DNA from: Verrucomicrobia bacterium UBA1731
GTDB taxonomy: Bacteria > Verrucomicrobiota > Kiritimatiellia > RFP12 > UBA1067
Reading direction: 5' to 3'
DNA: 26,774 nt
Assembly: GCA_002317575.1 (NCBI GenBank)
Contig: DCIH01000106.1
Coordinates: 157 to 26,930 of the forward strand
Within the stretch, counting starts at the first letter, position 1. Each line of letters begins with the position of its first letter. Below are positions 1-9,554 of this stretch, one piece after another. Below the pieces are notes generated by a model that made no database searches, was not told the DNA's origin, and saw only the letters and a list, made by a program, of their open reading frames with translations. Both the position numbers and the translations under genes were made by a program.

Positions 1-2
1 TC

Positions 3-1790
3 GGCTTCAAGGGACTCGTCACCGTCTCGAGCAACTGGCACAACGGACGCGACGACCTCGCCGCCTGCGGCTTTTCGGCGCGTTGCGCCTACAACTACGG
101 CACGGAGGGCTGGAAGGTCGAGACGCAGAAGACGCGCAACCGCGAACGCGCGGCGATTCCCGGCGCGTTCGTGCTGCCCACCGTCTCCGTCGGCTTCAAT
201 TCGCGCCCCTGGCACGGCGTCGCGTACCCGATGATGTCGCCGTCCGACCTGGTGAAGTCCTTCGCCTGGGTGCGGGACGAATTCATGCCGGGCCAGAAGC
301 ACGCCGAGCCGTGGCAGGCGCGGGCCGTATGGCTTTCGACCTGGAACGAATACGGCGAAGGCACCTACATGATGCCCACCGACGACGCGTTGGGTTTCGG
401 TTATCTCGACGCCGTTCGCGCCGTATTCACGGACGAGGCGCCGGATCCGAAGCTGAATGTGGTTCCGACGAAGGAACAGCGCGAACGGATCTGCCACCTG
501 TATCCGCAGCGGCAGCCGGAAGACGGCGCGGCGGCGCCGGTGGAAGAACCGCCGGAAGTCGCCGCCGCGCGCGGTCACGCCGACTATTACACGGCGCTCC
601 CGGAAGGCGAACGCGCGGCCGCCGAAAAGCGGGTCGTCGAATGCGCGATGCGCGCGCTTGCCGATCTCGAGATGATTCCGCCGCGCATCATTGCGAACGA
701 CATGCCGGACCGCTACCGGCGCGCGCGTCTCGATTTCGCGATGAACGGCGGCGCGGCGGTCACGCCCGGCGGACGCGTGTGGAACTGCTGGATGGTCGGC
801 GGCGACAACCAGAAGGCGCACGTGGTGGGCGCCTGGAGCGACGACGGCGGCCGCACGTGGTCGGACGTCAAATTCGTCGTCGATCCGCATTTCCCCGGCG
901 ACCGCGTAGGCTTCGCGCACGTCGTGCGCAATTCGCTGATCGCGAACCTCTGGGTTCTGGACGACGGCAAGCTGCGTCTCACCGTGTTCCAGTCGCTGGA
1001 CAACTGGATCGGCCGCGGCGGCACCTGGGAATTCGTCTGCGCCAACCCCGACGCGGACATGCCCGTCTGGTCGGCTCCGCGGTATCTGTTTCCCGGCAGC
1101 GTCCACAACAAGCCGACGCGGCTCAAGGACGGCACCTGGCTCTATCCGAACGACTTCGAACCGTACGGCGCCGAATGGCATCCCGAACTCGAACCGCACA
1201 TGGGCTGCGGCGTCTATGCGCTCAAGAACGGCGCCGTCGCGAAACGCGGCGGATTCGTGCGTCCCGAAGGCACGCGCCGGGGCGGCCAGCGCCATTGGGC
1301 CGAGCACGCCATCGTCGAACGCAAGGACGGTTCCCTGTGGATGCTCATGCGCACGGCGCTCGGCTTGCAGGAAAGCTTTTCGGCGGATGCCGGCATGACC
1401 TGGACGGCGCCGAAGCCGACGACGCACCTGAAGAACTGCATCGCGCGCTTTTCGCTCGTCAAGCTCGCTTCCGGCAATCTGCTTTTCGTGAAGAACGGCG
1501 AGCGCGTGGATGTCGCCACCTGCGGCGACCAGCCCGCGAACGGGCCGCGGCGCACGCTTTCCGCGTTCGTTTCCGCGGACGACGGCAAGACGTGGAAAGG
1601 CCCGCTCGTTCTCGATTCGCGCGACGAAGTGGCCTATCCGGACGCCTTCCAGTTCCCGGACGGTTCCATCGGCGTCACCTACGACCATCTGCGCGAACGC
1701 GCGGGTCTGGCCGAAATCTGTTTCGCGCGTTTCCGCGAGGCGGACGTGTTCGCCGGCCAATTGGTGAGCCCGGACGCGTTTCTGCCGTAA
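3..1790 (+). CDS. GH99-like (WbsX-type) / BNR sialidase-like fusion, 5' truncated
   Basis: This reading frame is open from the left edge of the window, so the true start and any signal peptide lie outside; about 595 residues are visible. The first ~140 residues resemble the C-terminal part of GH99-like/WbsX glycosidases, with the characteristic TWNEYGEG at about visible residues 114-121 (first Glu near 116). After a linker rich in Glu, Pro and Ala comes a beta-propeller-like region with three Asp-box (SxDxGxTW) repeats at about residues 279, 460 and 524, as in exo-alpha-sialidases and related BNR-repeat enzymes. The likely role is hydrolysis of glycosidic bonds outside the cytoplasm; the substrate cannot be told. 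It lies 31 bp upstream of the rhamnosidase-like gene, consistent with one transcript. I am confident of the Asp boxes and less so of the GH99-like assignment, because only its tail is visible. Confidence 0.75.
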   Translation, partial: GFKGLVTVSSNWHNGRDDLAACGFSARCAYNYGTEGWKVETQKTRNRERAAIPGAFVLPTVSVGFNSRPWHGVAYPMMSPSDLVKSFAWVRDEFMPGQKHAEPWQARAVWLSTWNEYGEGTYMMPTDDALGFGYLDAVRAVFTDEAPDPKLNVVPTKEQRERICHLYPQRQPEDGAAAPVEEPPEVAAARGHADYYTALPEGERAAAEKRVVECAMRALADLEMIPPRIIANDMPDRYRRARLDFAMNGGAAVTPGGRVWNCWMVGGDNQKAHVVGAWSDDGGRTWSDVKFVVDPHFPGDRVGFAHVVRNSLIANLWVLDDGKLRLTVFQSLDNWIGRGGTWEFVCANPDADMPVWSAPRYLFPGSVHNKPTRLKDGTWLYPNDFEPYGAEWHPELEPHMGCGVYALKNGAVAKRGGFVRPEGTRRGGQRHWAEHAIVERKDGSLWMLMRTALGLQESFSADAGMTWTAPKPTTHLKNCIARFSLVKLASGNLLFVKNGERVDVATCGDQPANGPRRTLSAFVSADDGKTWKGPLVLDSRDEVAYPDAFQFPDGSIGVTYDHLRERAGLAEICFARFREADVFAGQLVSPDAFLP

Positions 1791-1821
1791 TCTTCGCAGT
1801 CCCGGGGAAAAGGTGAGAAGC

Positions 1822-4800
1822 ATGACGAAAAAATCTGGTGTGACGATCGCCCTTGCGGCGGGACTTGTCTGCGGGCCGATCGCGCATGCCGGCTTCCGCG
1901 AACGGTTCGCGGATCCGCCGCCGGAGTCGCGGCTGCAGTGCTGGTACCACTGGACGACGACGGGACTTTCCGAGGAATGCCTCGCCGCCGATCTCAAGGC
2001 GATGGGCGAGATCGGCATCGGCACGGCGCACGTGTTCATGCCGTGCGTGGACGGCATTCCGCCGGACGTGCAGCCGTTGGACGAGAACTGGTGGAAACTC
2101 TGGGAAGTCGCGGTGCGCGAGGCGAAGCGGAACGACGTGAAGCTCGGCTTCCACAACTGCCCCGGCTGGTCGTCCTCGGGCGGAATCTGGATCAAGCCCG
2201 AGGATTCGATGAAGATGCTCGTGTCGTCCGCAACGGACGTCTCGACGCCGACGGGCCGCGTCGTTCTCCCGCAGCCGCTCACGCTCAAGGACTTCTACCG
2301 CGACGTGGCCGTCTTCGCCCTGCCGGTCGCGAAACCGCCGACGCCCGTCCGCGTCACCGGTGATTTCAATGGCGATTTTGCGGGCTTCGCGGCTGGGACG
2401 AACGCGCTCGCCATTCCCGTCGCGCGCGGGGAAAAGGGCGGTTCGGTCGTTTTCGAATACGCCGAACCGTTCGCGCCGACGACGCTCGTCACGACCTGGA
2501 ACGAAACGCAGTTCTGGCTCGACCTCGCCGTGTCCGCATCCGAGGACGGCCGCACGTGGAAGCCGCTCGCGACGAAGAAATACCGTCTCTACAACACGCA
2601 GCTCACGCCGAAGGTGCTGCCGCTTTCCGTCTGTCCGCGTGCGCGTTTCTTTAAACTCGCCTTTACGCCTGTCGAGCCGCCGTCGTGGGTGAAGTACGTC
2701 CGCCGTTCGCTTGCGGCGGTTTCGCTTTCGACATTGCCGCTCGTGCCGGACGTGGACGCGAAGAACGGCGCGGCGTCGGCGATCGGGTACTGCCGTCCCG
2801 AAAGTCCGGACCGCGTTGGCGTGCCGCGCGCGGCCGTGCGCGACGTGACGTCGCATTTCCGGGACGGGACGCTCGACCTCGCGGCGGCGAACCTCGGATC
2901 GTCTCCCGCCGGATCGTGGCGGATTATCCGCGTCGGCTACACGACCACGGGCAAGTGCTGCGCGCCCGCGCCGTGGAACGTGTGCGGACTCGAGTGCGAC
3001 AAGCTTTCGAAGCGGGGACTGGACGCCCATTGGCCGCACATGCCGCTGCGCATGGCGACCGTTCCCGGCGCCGCCGGCACGGTCGCCGTATCGATCATCG
3101 ACTCGTGGGAGGTCGGCGGACAGAACTGGACGGAGGACTTCCTGGCGGCATTTCGCCGTCTGCGCGGCTACGATCTCCGTCCGTGGCTTCCCGCGATGGC
3201 GGGGTACATGCTCGGCACGGCGGAGGAAACGGCGAAGCTGCTCTTCGATGTGCAGCGCACGGTGGCGGATCTCGTGGCCGAGAACTACTACGACCATTTC
3301 GCCGAGAAGTGCCACGCGCTCGGGCTCAAGAGCGCGACCGAGAGTTATGACGGTCCGTTCGATCCGCTCCGCTGCTTCGCGGCGGCGGACGTGCCGACGG
3401 GCGAATTCTGGCTGGGCGGCAACTCGCACGGATCGCCGCGCGTCGCCGCATCCGCCGGACACCTGCACGGGCGCGCCCAGATCGGGGCCGAGGCCTTCAC
3501 CGCCACCGAGAAGGACGGGCGCTGGCAGATCACGCCGCACCTGTTCCGCGTGCACGGCGACCGCGCCTGGCTCGACGGCGTTTCGCAGCTCGTCTACCAT
3601 TCCTACGTCCAGCAGCCGCTCTTCGGCGCGAAGCCCGGCTTCTCGCTCGACCGGTGCGGCACGCAGTTCAACCGCAACACGACCTGGTGGCCGGAAGGAA
3701 AGTGGTGGGCCGATTACGTCCGCCGCGGACAGTACGTCCTACAGAGCGGAGAGCCGCAGGCGGACCTCCTGATCCTGGCGGGCGACGGCCATCCGGCGAA
3801 GACGCCCTATCTCGGGGATGTCGTCGCGGCCGGCTACAGCTACGACTACTGCGGGGCCGCCGATCTGCGTCAGCTGTCCGTCCGCGACGGCGGCGTGGCG
3901 ATGCCGGGACGGCGCGCGTATCCGGTGCTGTGGCTCGGTCCGGATCTCGATCTCACCACGGCGACGCTCGCAAAAGTCCGCGCGCTGTTGGACGCCGGCG
4001 CGCGCGTGGCGGCGACGCGACCGCGCGGCACGCCGTCCCTCGCGGACGACGTGGCCGAATGGAAGGCGCTGGACGCGGCGATCTGGAACGGCGCGCGTGC
4101 GAACCTGAAGACGGCCGCGACGGCGCTCGACGCCCTGCGTGCGTTCGGCCATCGCGCGCCGCTGGAGGCGAGGGGCGGCCTCAAGGCACTTCGTCGCGTG
4201 ATCGAGGGGCGCGACTTCTACTTCGTCGTCAACACGGCGCGCGAGCCGTTCGACGGTGTGGTGTCGTTCGCGGGCGCGGGCCGTCCCGAGCGTTGGGACG
4301 CGAAAACGGGACGGATCGAGCCGCTCGCGTGGTTCGGCACGGCCGATGGCCGCGTCCGCACGCGCCTGTCGCTGCGGGCTGACGAGTCGGCCTTCGTGTC
4401 CTTCCGCGCGCCGACGGCGGAAGAGCATCCGCAGCCGGTCGATCTGCGTCCCGCGCCCGCGCCGAAGGTGTTGGCGGACTGGTCGGCGGACTGGACGGTC
4501 GCGTCCTTCACGGGACCGTGCGCGCCGTCCGCGCCGCGCGCGTTCGCGCGTCTCGCGGGCTGGAACGAGTCCGACGATCCTGCCCTCCGTTATTTCTCGG
4601 GTCGCGGCGTTTACGAGAAGACGGTGCGTCTGCCGTCCGACGCGCGCGGGGCGACGCTCGACCTCGGCGACGTGCGCGAGATCGCGAATGTGGCGGTGAA
4701 CGGACGCTTCCTCGCCTGTCTCTGGGAGGCGCCGTACCGCGTGAAGCTGCCGGACGATCTTCGCGAGGGCGACACGGTGGTTCTGACGGTCGAGGTCGTC

Positions 4801-5025
4801 AACACGTGGCCGAACCGGATGATCGGCGACGCGAAGGCGCGGGCGGCAGGGGCGGCGGAGCCGCAGCATCCGCAGTGGCGCGCCCCGCAGTGGGTCATCG
4901 ACGGCCGCAGCGATTCCGGCACGGGCATCTACACGTGGGCGAGCTGGCTGTCGGGCTGGAAGGCGGACGACGAACCGCTGCCGTCGGGTCTGCTCGGTCC
5001 CGTGCGGCTTTTGGGGACGAAGTGA
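1822..5025 (+). CDS. Secreted GH106-type alpha-L-rhamnosidase-like glycoside hydrolase
   Basis: A 1067-residue protein. The ATG at 1822 is preferred over an in-frame GTG at 1813 because AAAGGTGAG (1809-1817) sits just upstream as ribosome-binding site and the protein then begins with a clean Sec signal peptide ending near AHA. The mature N-terminus has the barrel start expected of GH106 (LQCWYHWTTTG, then an AMGEIGIGTAHVF strand). Further family hallmarks are DSWEVGGQNW at about 427-436 followed by FRRLRGYDLRPWLP, and an ATESYDGPFD segment near 506 leading to PTGEFW (Glu ~528). The last ~200 residues form a beta-sandwich typical of this family (RYFSGRGVYEKTV, then VAVNGRFLACLWEAPYRV). Known GH106 enzymes remove alpha-L-rhamnose from rhamnogalacturonan, so a pectin side-chain role is likely but not shown here. 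The next gene follows after 35 bp. Confidence 0.85.
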   Translation: MTKKSGVTIALAAGLVCGPIAHAGFRERFADPPPESRLQCWYHWTTTGLSEECLAADLKAMGEIGIGTAHVFMPCVDGIPPDVQPLDENWWKLWEVAVREAKRNDVKLGFHNCPGWSSSGGIWIKPEDSMKMLVSSATDVSTPTGRVVLPQPLTLKDFYRDVAVFALPVAKPPTPVRVTGDFNGDFAGFAAGTNALAIPVARGEKGGSVVFEYAEPFAPTTLVTTWNETQFWLDLAVSASEDGRTWKPLATKKYRLYNTQLTPKVLPLSVCPRARFFKLAFTPVEPPSWVKYVRRSLAAVSLSTLPLVPDVDAKNGAASAIGYCRPESPDRVGVPRAAVRDVTSHFRDGTLDLAAANLGSSPAGSWRIIRVGYTTTGKCCAPAPWNVCGLECDKLSKRGLDAHWPHMPLRMATVPGAAGTVAVSIIDSWEVGGQNWTEDFLAAFRRLRGYDLRPWLPAMAGYMLGTAEETAKLLFDVQRTVADLVAENYYDHFAEKCHALGLKSATESYDGPFDPLRCFAAADVPTGEFWLGGNSHGSPRVAASAGHLHGRAQIGAEAFTATEKDGRWQITPHLFRVHGDRAWLDGVSQLVYHSYVQQPLFGAKPGFSLDRCGTQFNRNTTWWPEGKWWADYVRRGQYVLQSGEPQADLLILAGDGHPAKTPYLGDVVAAGYSYDYCGAADLRQLSVRDGGVAMPGRRAYPVLWLGPDLDLTTATLAKVRALLDAGARVAATRPRGTPSLADDVAEWKALDAAIWNGARANLKTAATALDALRAFGHRAPLEARGGLKALRRVIEGRDFYFVVNTAREPFDGVVSFAGAGRPERWDAKTGRIEPLAWFGTADGRVRTRLSLRADESAFVSFRAPTAEEHPQPVDLRPAPAPKVLADWSADWTVASFTGPCAPSAPRAFARLAGWNESDDPALRYFSGRGVYEKTVRLPSDARGATLDLGDVREIANVAVNGRFLACLWEAPYRVKLPDDLREGDTVVLTVEVVNTWPNRMIGDAKARAAGAAEPQHPQWRAPQWVIDGRSDSGTGIYTWASWLSGWKADDEPLPSGLLGPVRLLGTK

Positions 5026-5060
5026 AGGGGTAAGGCGGAAAGCCCGAGGAAGGGGTGAAG

Positions 5061-5873
5061 ATGATGAAGAAGAAGCTTGTACTTGCGGTCGTCGCGTCTC
5101 TTGCGTCCGTCGTCCTGGCGGATGGACGGGCGACGGCATCGCGTTCCTTCACGTTTGCGAGCTGGAACATAGGTCATTTCGCGCTCGGCCTTTCGCATGC
5201 TTCGACGATTCCGGAGTCGGCCGCCGAGGCGAAGAGCCGCGAATTCCGCGCGTTCCTTGCCGAGGTGAACGCCGACGTCCTTGGCGTCTGCGAGTTTTCC
5301 GAGGCGTTCGCGACGAACGGCGCGGTGCCGTCCGCAAAGGCCGTTTTCGCGGGATACGGGCAGTCCGTGGTCGGTCCATGCCATTTCTACCAGTGGAACG
5401 CGCAGTTCCTGCGCGCGGGCACGATCCTCGGAACGCGCGTGCACGAGTACGCGAAGCACGCGCAGGGCGTCTATTGGCTTGAGACGCGCGTGAAGATCTG
5501 CGGCGAGGAGGTCGTGTTCGTCGAGACGCATCTCGACTGGTGCAGTCCCGAGGTCCGTTCGGCGCAGATGCGCGAGTTGGTCGAACGCTTCAAGGACGAG
5601 CCGCGCGTCGTGCTGGCCGGCGACTTCAATCAGGGCATCCGATATTCCGACCGTTCGAAGCCGGACGCCGACAATCCGGCGGAGTACAAGGTGTTCGCCG
5701 ACGCCGGCTTCACGCTCGGGAACGACGGGCGGCACAAGACCTATCCGCCGCTGAATCCGTTCAAGTCGCTCGACAACATCATCGTCAAAGGTCTGCAGCT
5801 TCGCAATTTCAAGGTCTGGATGCGCGGCGACCTCTCCGACCACGGCCTCGTTTCGGCCGAGCTCTCGTTTTAG
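5061..5873 (+). CDS. Secreted endonuclease/exonuclease/phosphatase (EEP) family protein
   Basis: A 270-residue protein starting at one of two adjacent ATGs (5061 or 5064) behind a purine-rich GAGGAAGGGG ribosome-binding site. The N-terminus (MMKKKLVLAVVASLASVVLA) is a Sec signal peptide. The EEP fold is supported by its ordered catalytic motifs: WNIG with Asn36, CEFSE with Glu78, ETHLDW with His157, AGDFNQ with Asp188 and Asn190, and the terminal SDHG with Asp260-His261. This metal-dependent superfamily includes nucleases, sphingomyelinases and inositol-phosphate phosphatases. The sequence does not say which substrate applies, but export argues against DNA repair. A secreted nuclease or phosphodiesterase would fit with the nucleoside-hydrolase domain encoded in the next gene, which begins only 12 bp downstream. 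Confidence 0.85.
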   Translation: MMKKKLVLAVVASLASVVLADGRATASRSFTFASWNIGHFALGLSHASTIPESAAEAKSREFRAFLAEVNADVLGVCEFSEAFATNGAVPSAKAVFAGYGQSVVGPCHFYQWNAQFLRAGTILGTRVHEYAKHAQGVYWLETRVKICGEEVVFVETHLDWCSPEVRSAQMRELVERFKDEPRVVLAGDFNQGIRYSDRSKPDADNPAEYKVFADAGFTLGNDGRHKTYPPLNPFKSLDNIIVKGLQLRNFKVWMRGDLSDHGLVSAELSF

Positions 5874-5885
5874 GAGACGAATCGA

Positions 5886-8800
5886 ATGAAAAAAACAGGT
5901 GTGATGCTCGCATTCGCGGCGGGATTGGCCGTGGGTACGCATGCCGCGACGAATGCCGCCGTCATGCGGGACGCCGGGGATTCGGCGTTCAACGGGCTGG
6001 CGCTCAAGACGGCCGTGCTGCGGCTCGAACGCACGAAGGCGGACGCCGACCGTGCGGAATGCCGTCGGATTGCGGAGCGTTTCTTCGCGGACGCGACCGC
6101 GACGAATCTCGCGCTGCGGACGGAAGCCGCCGACGCACGGCTCCTGGCGTGGTTTCTCGGCGTGGACGCCTGTGCGTGTTCGAAGGAGGTCGGCACGAAC
6201 CTCAATGCGCGCGCCAAGCGGGCGATCGACGCCGTCGTGCCGGTGGTGTGGCCGTCGGCGATCGACGCGGTCAGCGCGCCGACGGCGCTCTTCGCCTGTC
6301 GTGCGATCTGGAGCTCGACGGACGCCCTGTGGTGGACCGACTGCTTCAGCCGCTACAACAATTTGCGCGAGGATCCGTTCGAGGGCGCGGGGACGAACCG
6401 GCTCGACATCTGCGCGCGCGGCGGTTTCGCGCCGGATGCGAAACCGGCGCCGGAGACGCTTCTTGCCGTGCAGATCGCGCTGCACGAACTCTGCCAGCGC
6501 GACCGCGACGGTTTCGCGATGCGGAAATTCCGCGACGGACTCGACCGCAACGCGGCCGCCGTGCGCGCGCTGGCGAAGACGGACGAGCGGGCCGCCGAGT
6601 TCCTGAAGGCGACCGCGGAGCTCCAGGTGCGCACGAACGAGCTGACGACGGCGTGGGGACGGAAGGTGACGCCCGAAAACGCCTGGCGCGAATATCCGCG
6701 TCCGCAGATGGTGCGCCGCGGCGAGTGGAAATCGCTCAACGGGCGTTGGAACTTCGAGCATCGCCGGAGCGGCAAGCCGGGCGAGAAGGAGAAGGTCCTC
6801 GTGCCGTTTCCCGTGGAATCGCCGCTCTCGGGCATCCACCGGCGGGTGGAGCCGACGGACGAACTTGTCTACCGGCGCACGTTCGACGTGAAGCGTCCGC
6901 CGGCGAACAAAAGGCGCGCGGTCGAGCGCACGCTCCTCAACTTCGAGGCCGTCGACTTCCGCGCCCAGGTCTTCGTGAACGGCGTCGAAGCGACGGATGT
7001 GCCGCACGAGGGCGGCAGCGTGCCGTTTTCGCTCGACGTGACGGACCTCGTGAAGGACGGCGCGAACGAACTCGAGGTGCGCGTGTGGGATCCGACGGAC
7101 ACGTTCATCAATTCGACGGGCAAGCAGACGCTACAGATGCACACATGCTTCTTCCCGGCGTCGAGCGGCATCATCGGGTCCGTCTGGACGGAGCAGGTGC
7201 CGCGGACGTATCTCGCGGACTATGGCGTGACGGCGGATCCGGATTCCGGCCGCGTCGTCGTCACGCCGCAGGTGGCGGGCGACTGCGCCGGGGCGGATGT
7301 GACGGTGGAGGCGCTGTGGCAGGGGCAGGTCGTCGCGAAGGCGAAGAAGGACCGCGCCCTGCCGAAGATCTTCCTGGACTTGCCGAAGCCGCTCCATCTC
7401 TGGAGCGGCGACGATCCGGCGCTGTACGATTTGCGGATCACGGTCGCCGCCGAAGACGACACGGACGTGGTTGAAGGTTACTTCGGCGTGCGGCGGCTCG
7501 CGATCGCGCGGGACGCGAAGGGCGTGGCGAAGCTCGCGCTCAACGGTAAGCCCGTCTATCTGCTCGGCGTCCTCGACCAGGGATACTGGCCGGACGGTTA
7601 TCTGACGCCGCCGTCGGAGGACGCCTGCCGCTGGGACGTCGACTACCTCAAGGATATTGGCGTCAATTGCATCCGCAAGCACATCAAGGTCGAGCCGCGT
7701 TGCTTCTACGCGCATTGCGACCGCAAGGGCGTACTCGTGCTGCAGGACATGCCGTCCGCCTGGCACGACGGCATCCAGCACGACCGCGACCGCGCCAACA
7801 CGCGCTACGGTTTCGCGCGGCGCGAACTCAAGGAAATCGTCGACCATCTGGGCAATCATCCGTCCGTCGTCTGCTGGATCCCCTACAACGAGAGCTGGAG
7901 CCAGCCGGACGAGGAGAAGTCGCTGGCGGTCGGACGCTGGCTCAAGCGCTACGATCCGACGCGGCTCGTGGATCTCGCGAGCGGCTGGAGCCATTTCGAG
8001 GACGGGTGGGCGACGGCGTGGATGTTCGACAAGGCGCGCGTGCGTCCGACCTCGGAATTCGTGACGGACGTCATCGACTGGCACGCGTATCCGGGGCCGA
8101 AAATCGCCTCGGCGAATCCCGACCGTCCCGTCATCTGCGGCGAATTCAGCTTGATGGCGGGCGGTGCGATCGAGGGGCATTTCTCCGACGTCCGCGGCCG
8201 TGCGGCGCGGTACGTCCCCGACACGCCGGAAGGGCTTGCGGGCGTGCGAGAGAAGAACCACAAGGCGTATCGCGACCAGACCGACCGCGTGCTGAAGCAG
8301 GTGCGCGAGGGGTCTTCCGGCAGCATTCTGACCGAGAGCTTCGACTGCTTCTGGGAGGCCTGCGGCTACGTCACCTTCGACCGCGCCGTCGAGCGCTTTG
8401 ACCGCGCCTTCCTGCGAAACTGCCACCGCGAAATCATCGATGCCTACCGCAAGAACTGGGAAACGGAAAAACCCGTGCGCGTCATCTTCGACACGGACAT
8501 GCTCACCGATTTCGACGACGTGGGGGCCTTGGCGTGTCTCCACGCCTTGGCCGACCGCGGCGAATGCGAGATTCTCGCGACCGTTTCCTCGACGCGCGGC
8601 AATGCGTCCGTCGGCGCCATTGAGGTGATCAACCACTTTTACGGCCGCGGCGATCTGCCGGTGGGCGCGCCGAAGGGCATGGGCGTCATGGGCGCCTGGG
8701 CGGGCGCGACGAACAAGGTGGACGTCGCTTCTCCCTTGGGCGAAAAGACGGGTAACGACGGCGGCCACTACAAATACCGCAAGTTGTGCGCCGACTATCC

Positions 8801-9554
8801 GCAGTGGGTCAGGCATCTCGACGCCGACACCGCGCCCGATGCGAACGAAATCTACCGCAAGGCGCTTGCGGCGGCGCCGGACCATTCCGTGGTCGTGTGC
8901 ACGGTCGGTTTTCTCACCAATGTGCGGCGTCTTTTGGAAACGAAACCGGACGCTGTCTCGCCGCTCGACGGCCGCGCGCTGGTGGCGCGCAAGGTCAAGA
9001 AGTGGGTAGCGATGGCGTGCTGGTATCCGCGGGGCCGCGAATACAATTCCATGTTCGACGCCGAGTCGTCGAAAATCGCGTTCGAGCAGTGGCCCACGCC
9101 GATCGTGTTTTCCGATTGGCAGTGCGGCGGCGATCTGTTCGCCGGACGGGCCGTGGCGGATATGGTCGGTCCCCGCAACCCCGTTAAGGACGTCTTCGCC
9201 GGCAACATCCCCTCGCGGGCTGAAATCGAAAAGGATCCGGCGCGGTGGCAGCGCGAGTGCTACGGCATGGGCGGACGCTCTGCGTGGGACGAGACGGCGG
9301 TTCTTGCCGCGGTGCGCGGCGAAGCGCGCTATTTCAACGTCTATCGCGGCCGCTACCGCATGATCGGAAACAACGGCGAAAACGAATGGGCGCCGGACGA
9401 GGAAAACGGGCCGCACGCGCGTTTGGGCGAGAAGGTGCATAAACGCGAAGTCGGAGCCGTGATCGACGAGCTCATCTGCGAATCCGTTGGTAAACGCGTC
9501 GGTCCCCGTATCGCTTCCAGCGCATTGTCCCTATGGGGTGCTGATGAACTTTGA
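5886..9554 (+). CDS. Secreted GH2 glycosidase fused to a nucleoside hydrolase (IUNH) domain
   Basis: A 1222-residue protein beginning at an ATG behind TAGGAGA. It has a Sec signal peptide (MKKTGVMLAFAAGLAVGTHA), then about 230 mostly helical residues I do not recognise. A GH2 sugar-binding domain begins with YPRPQMVRRGEWKSLNGRW near 275, followed by the immunoglobulin-like and TIM-barrel domains. Candidate catalytic residues are the acid/base Glu669 in WIPYNESW and nucleophile Glu753 in VICGEFS. From about residue 863 a second enzyme starts: VIFDTDMLTDFDD (868-878) is the metal- and ribose-binding signature of inosine-uridine nucleoside hydrolases, followed by GNASVGAIEV and a C-terminal VIDELI segment. 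The frame is continuous through the junction. The GH2 part most resembles beta-galactosidase-like exo-glycosidases; exact specificities are unknown. This domain pairing is unusual. Confidence 0.85.
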   Translation: MKKTGVMLAFAAGLAVGTHAATNAAVMRDAGDSAFNGLALKTAVLRLERTKADADRAECRRIAERFFADATATNLALRTEAADARLLAWFLGVDACACSKEVGTNLNARAKRAIDAVVPVVWPSAIDAVSAPTALFACRAIWSSTDALWWTDCFSRYNNLREDPFEGAGTNRLDICARGGFAPDAKPAPETLLAVQIALHELCQRDRDGFAMRKFRDGLDRNAAAVRALAKTDERAAEFLKATAELQVRTNELTTAWGRKVTPENAWREYPRPQMVRRGEWKSLNGRWNFEHRRSGKPGEKEKVLVPFPVESPLSGIHRRVEPTDELVYRRTFDVKRPPANKRRAVERTLLNFEAVDFRAQVFVNGVEATDVPHEGGSVPFSLDVTDLVKDGANELEVRVWDPTDTFINSTGKQTLQMHTCFFPASSGIIGSVWTEQVPRTYLADYGVTADPDSGRVVVTPQVAGDCAGADVTVEALWQGQVVAKAKKDRALPKIFLDLPKPLHLWSGDDPALYDLRITVAAEDDTDVVEGYFGVRRLAIARDAKGVAKLALNGKPVYLLGVLDQGYWPDGYLTPPSEDACRWDVDYLKDIGVNCIRKHIKVEPRCFYAHCDRKGVLVLQDMPSAWHDGIQHDRDRANTRYGFARRELKEIVDHLGNHPSVVCWIPYNESWSQPDEEKSLAVGRWLKRYDPTRLVDLASGWSHFEDGWATAWMFDKARVRPTSEFVTDVIDWHAYPGPKIASANPDRPVICGEFSLMAGGAIEGHFSDVRGRAARYVPDTPEGLAGVREKNHKAYRDQTDRVLKQVREGSSGSILTESFDCFWEACGYVTFDRAVERFDRAFLRNCHREIIDAYRKNWETEKPVRVIFDTDMLTDFDDVGALACLHALADRGECEILATVSSTRGNASVGAIEVINHFYGRGDLPVGAPKGMGVMGAWAGATNKVDVASPLGEKTGNDGGHYKYRKLCADYPQWVRHLDADTAPDANEIYRKALAAAPDHSVVVCTVGFLTNVRRLLETKPDAVSPLDGRALVARKVKKWVAMACWYPRGREYNSMFDAESSKIAFEQWPTPIVFSDWQCGGDLFAGRAVADMVGPRNPVKDVFAGNIPSRAEIEKDPARWQRECYGMGGRSAWDETAVLAAVRGEARYFNVYRGRYRMIGNNGENEWAPDEENGPHARLGEKVHKREVGAVIDELICESVGKRVGPRIASSALSLWGADEL

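Noticed and set aside
1813..1821. GTG start for the GH106-like gene
   Set aside because: The GTG is part of the ribosome-binding site; ATG at 1822 gives proper spacing and a cleaner signal peptide.
1675..3600. 641-codon minus-strand open frame, and similar ones at 3739-5139 and 4929-7007
   Set aside because: Low-complexity Arg-rich translations opposite well-supported genes; no ribosome-binding sites or recognisable domains.
5540..7474. 644-codon plus-strand frame overlapping two genes
   Set aside because: Spans the boundary between the EEP gene and the GH2 fusion in a different frame, with Arg/Gly/Ala-rich composition and no motifs.
7131..9440. 769-codon minus-strand open frame
   Set aside because: Antisense to the GH2-nucleoside hydrolase gene, which has intact catalytic motifs; no signal peptide or family motif in the antisense product.
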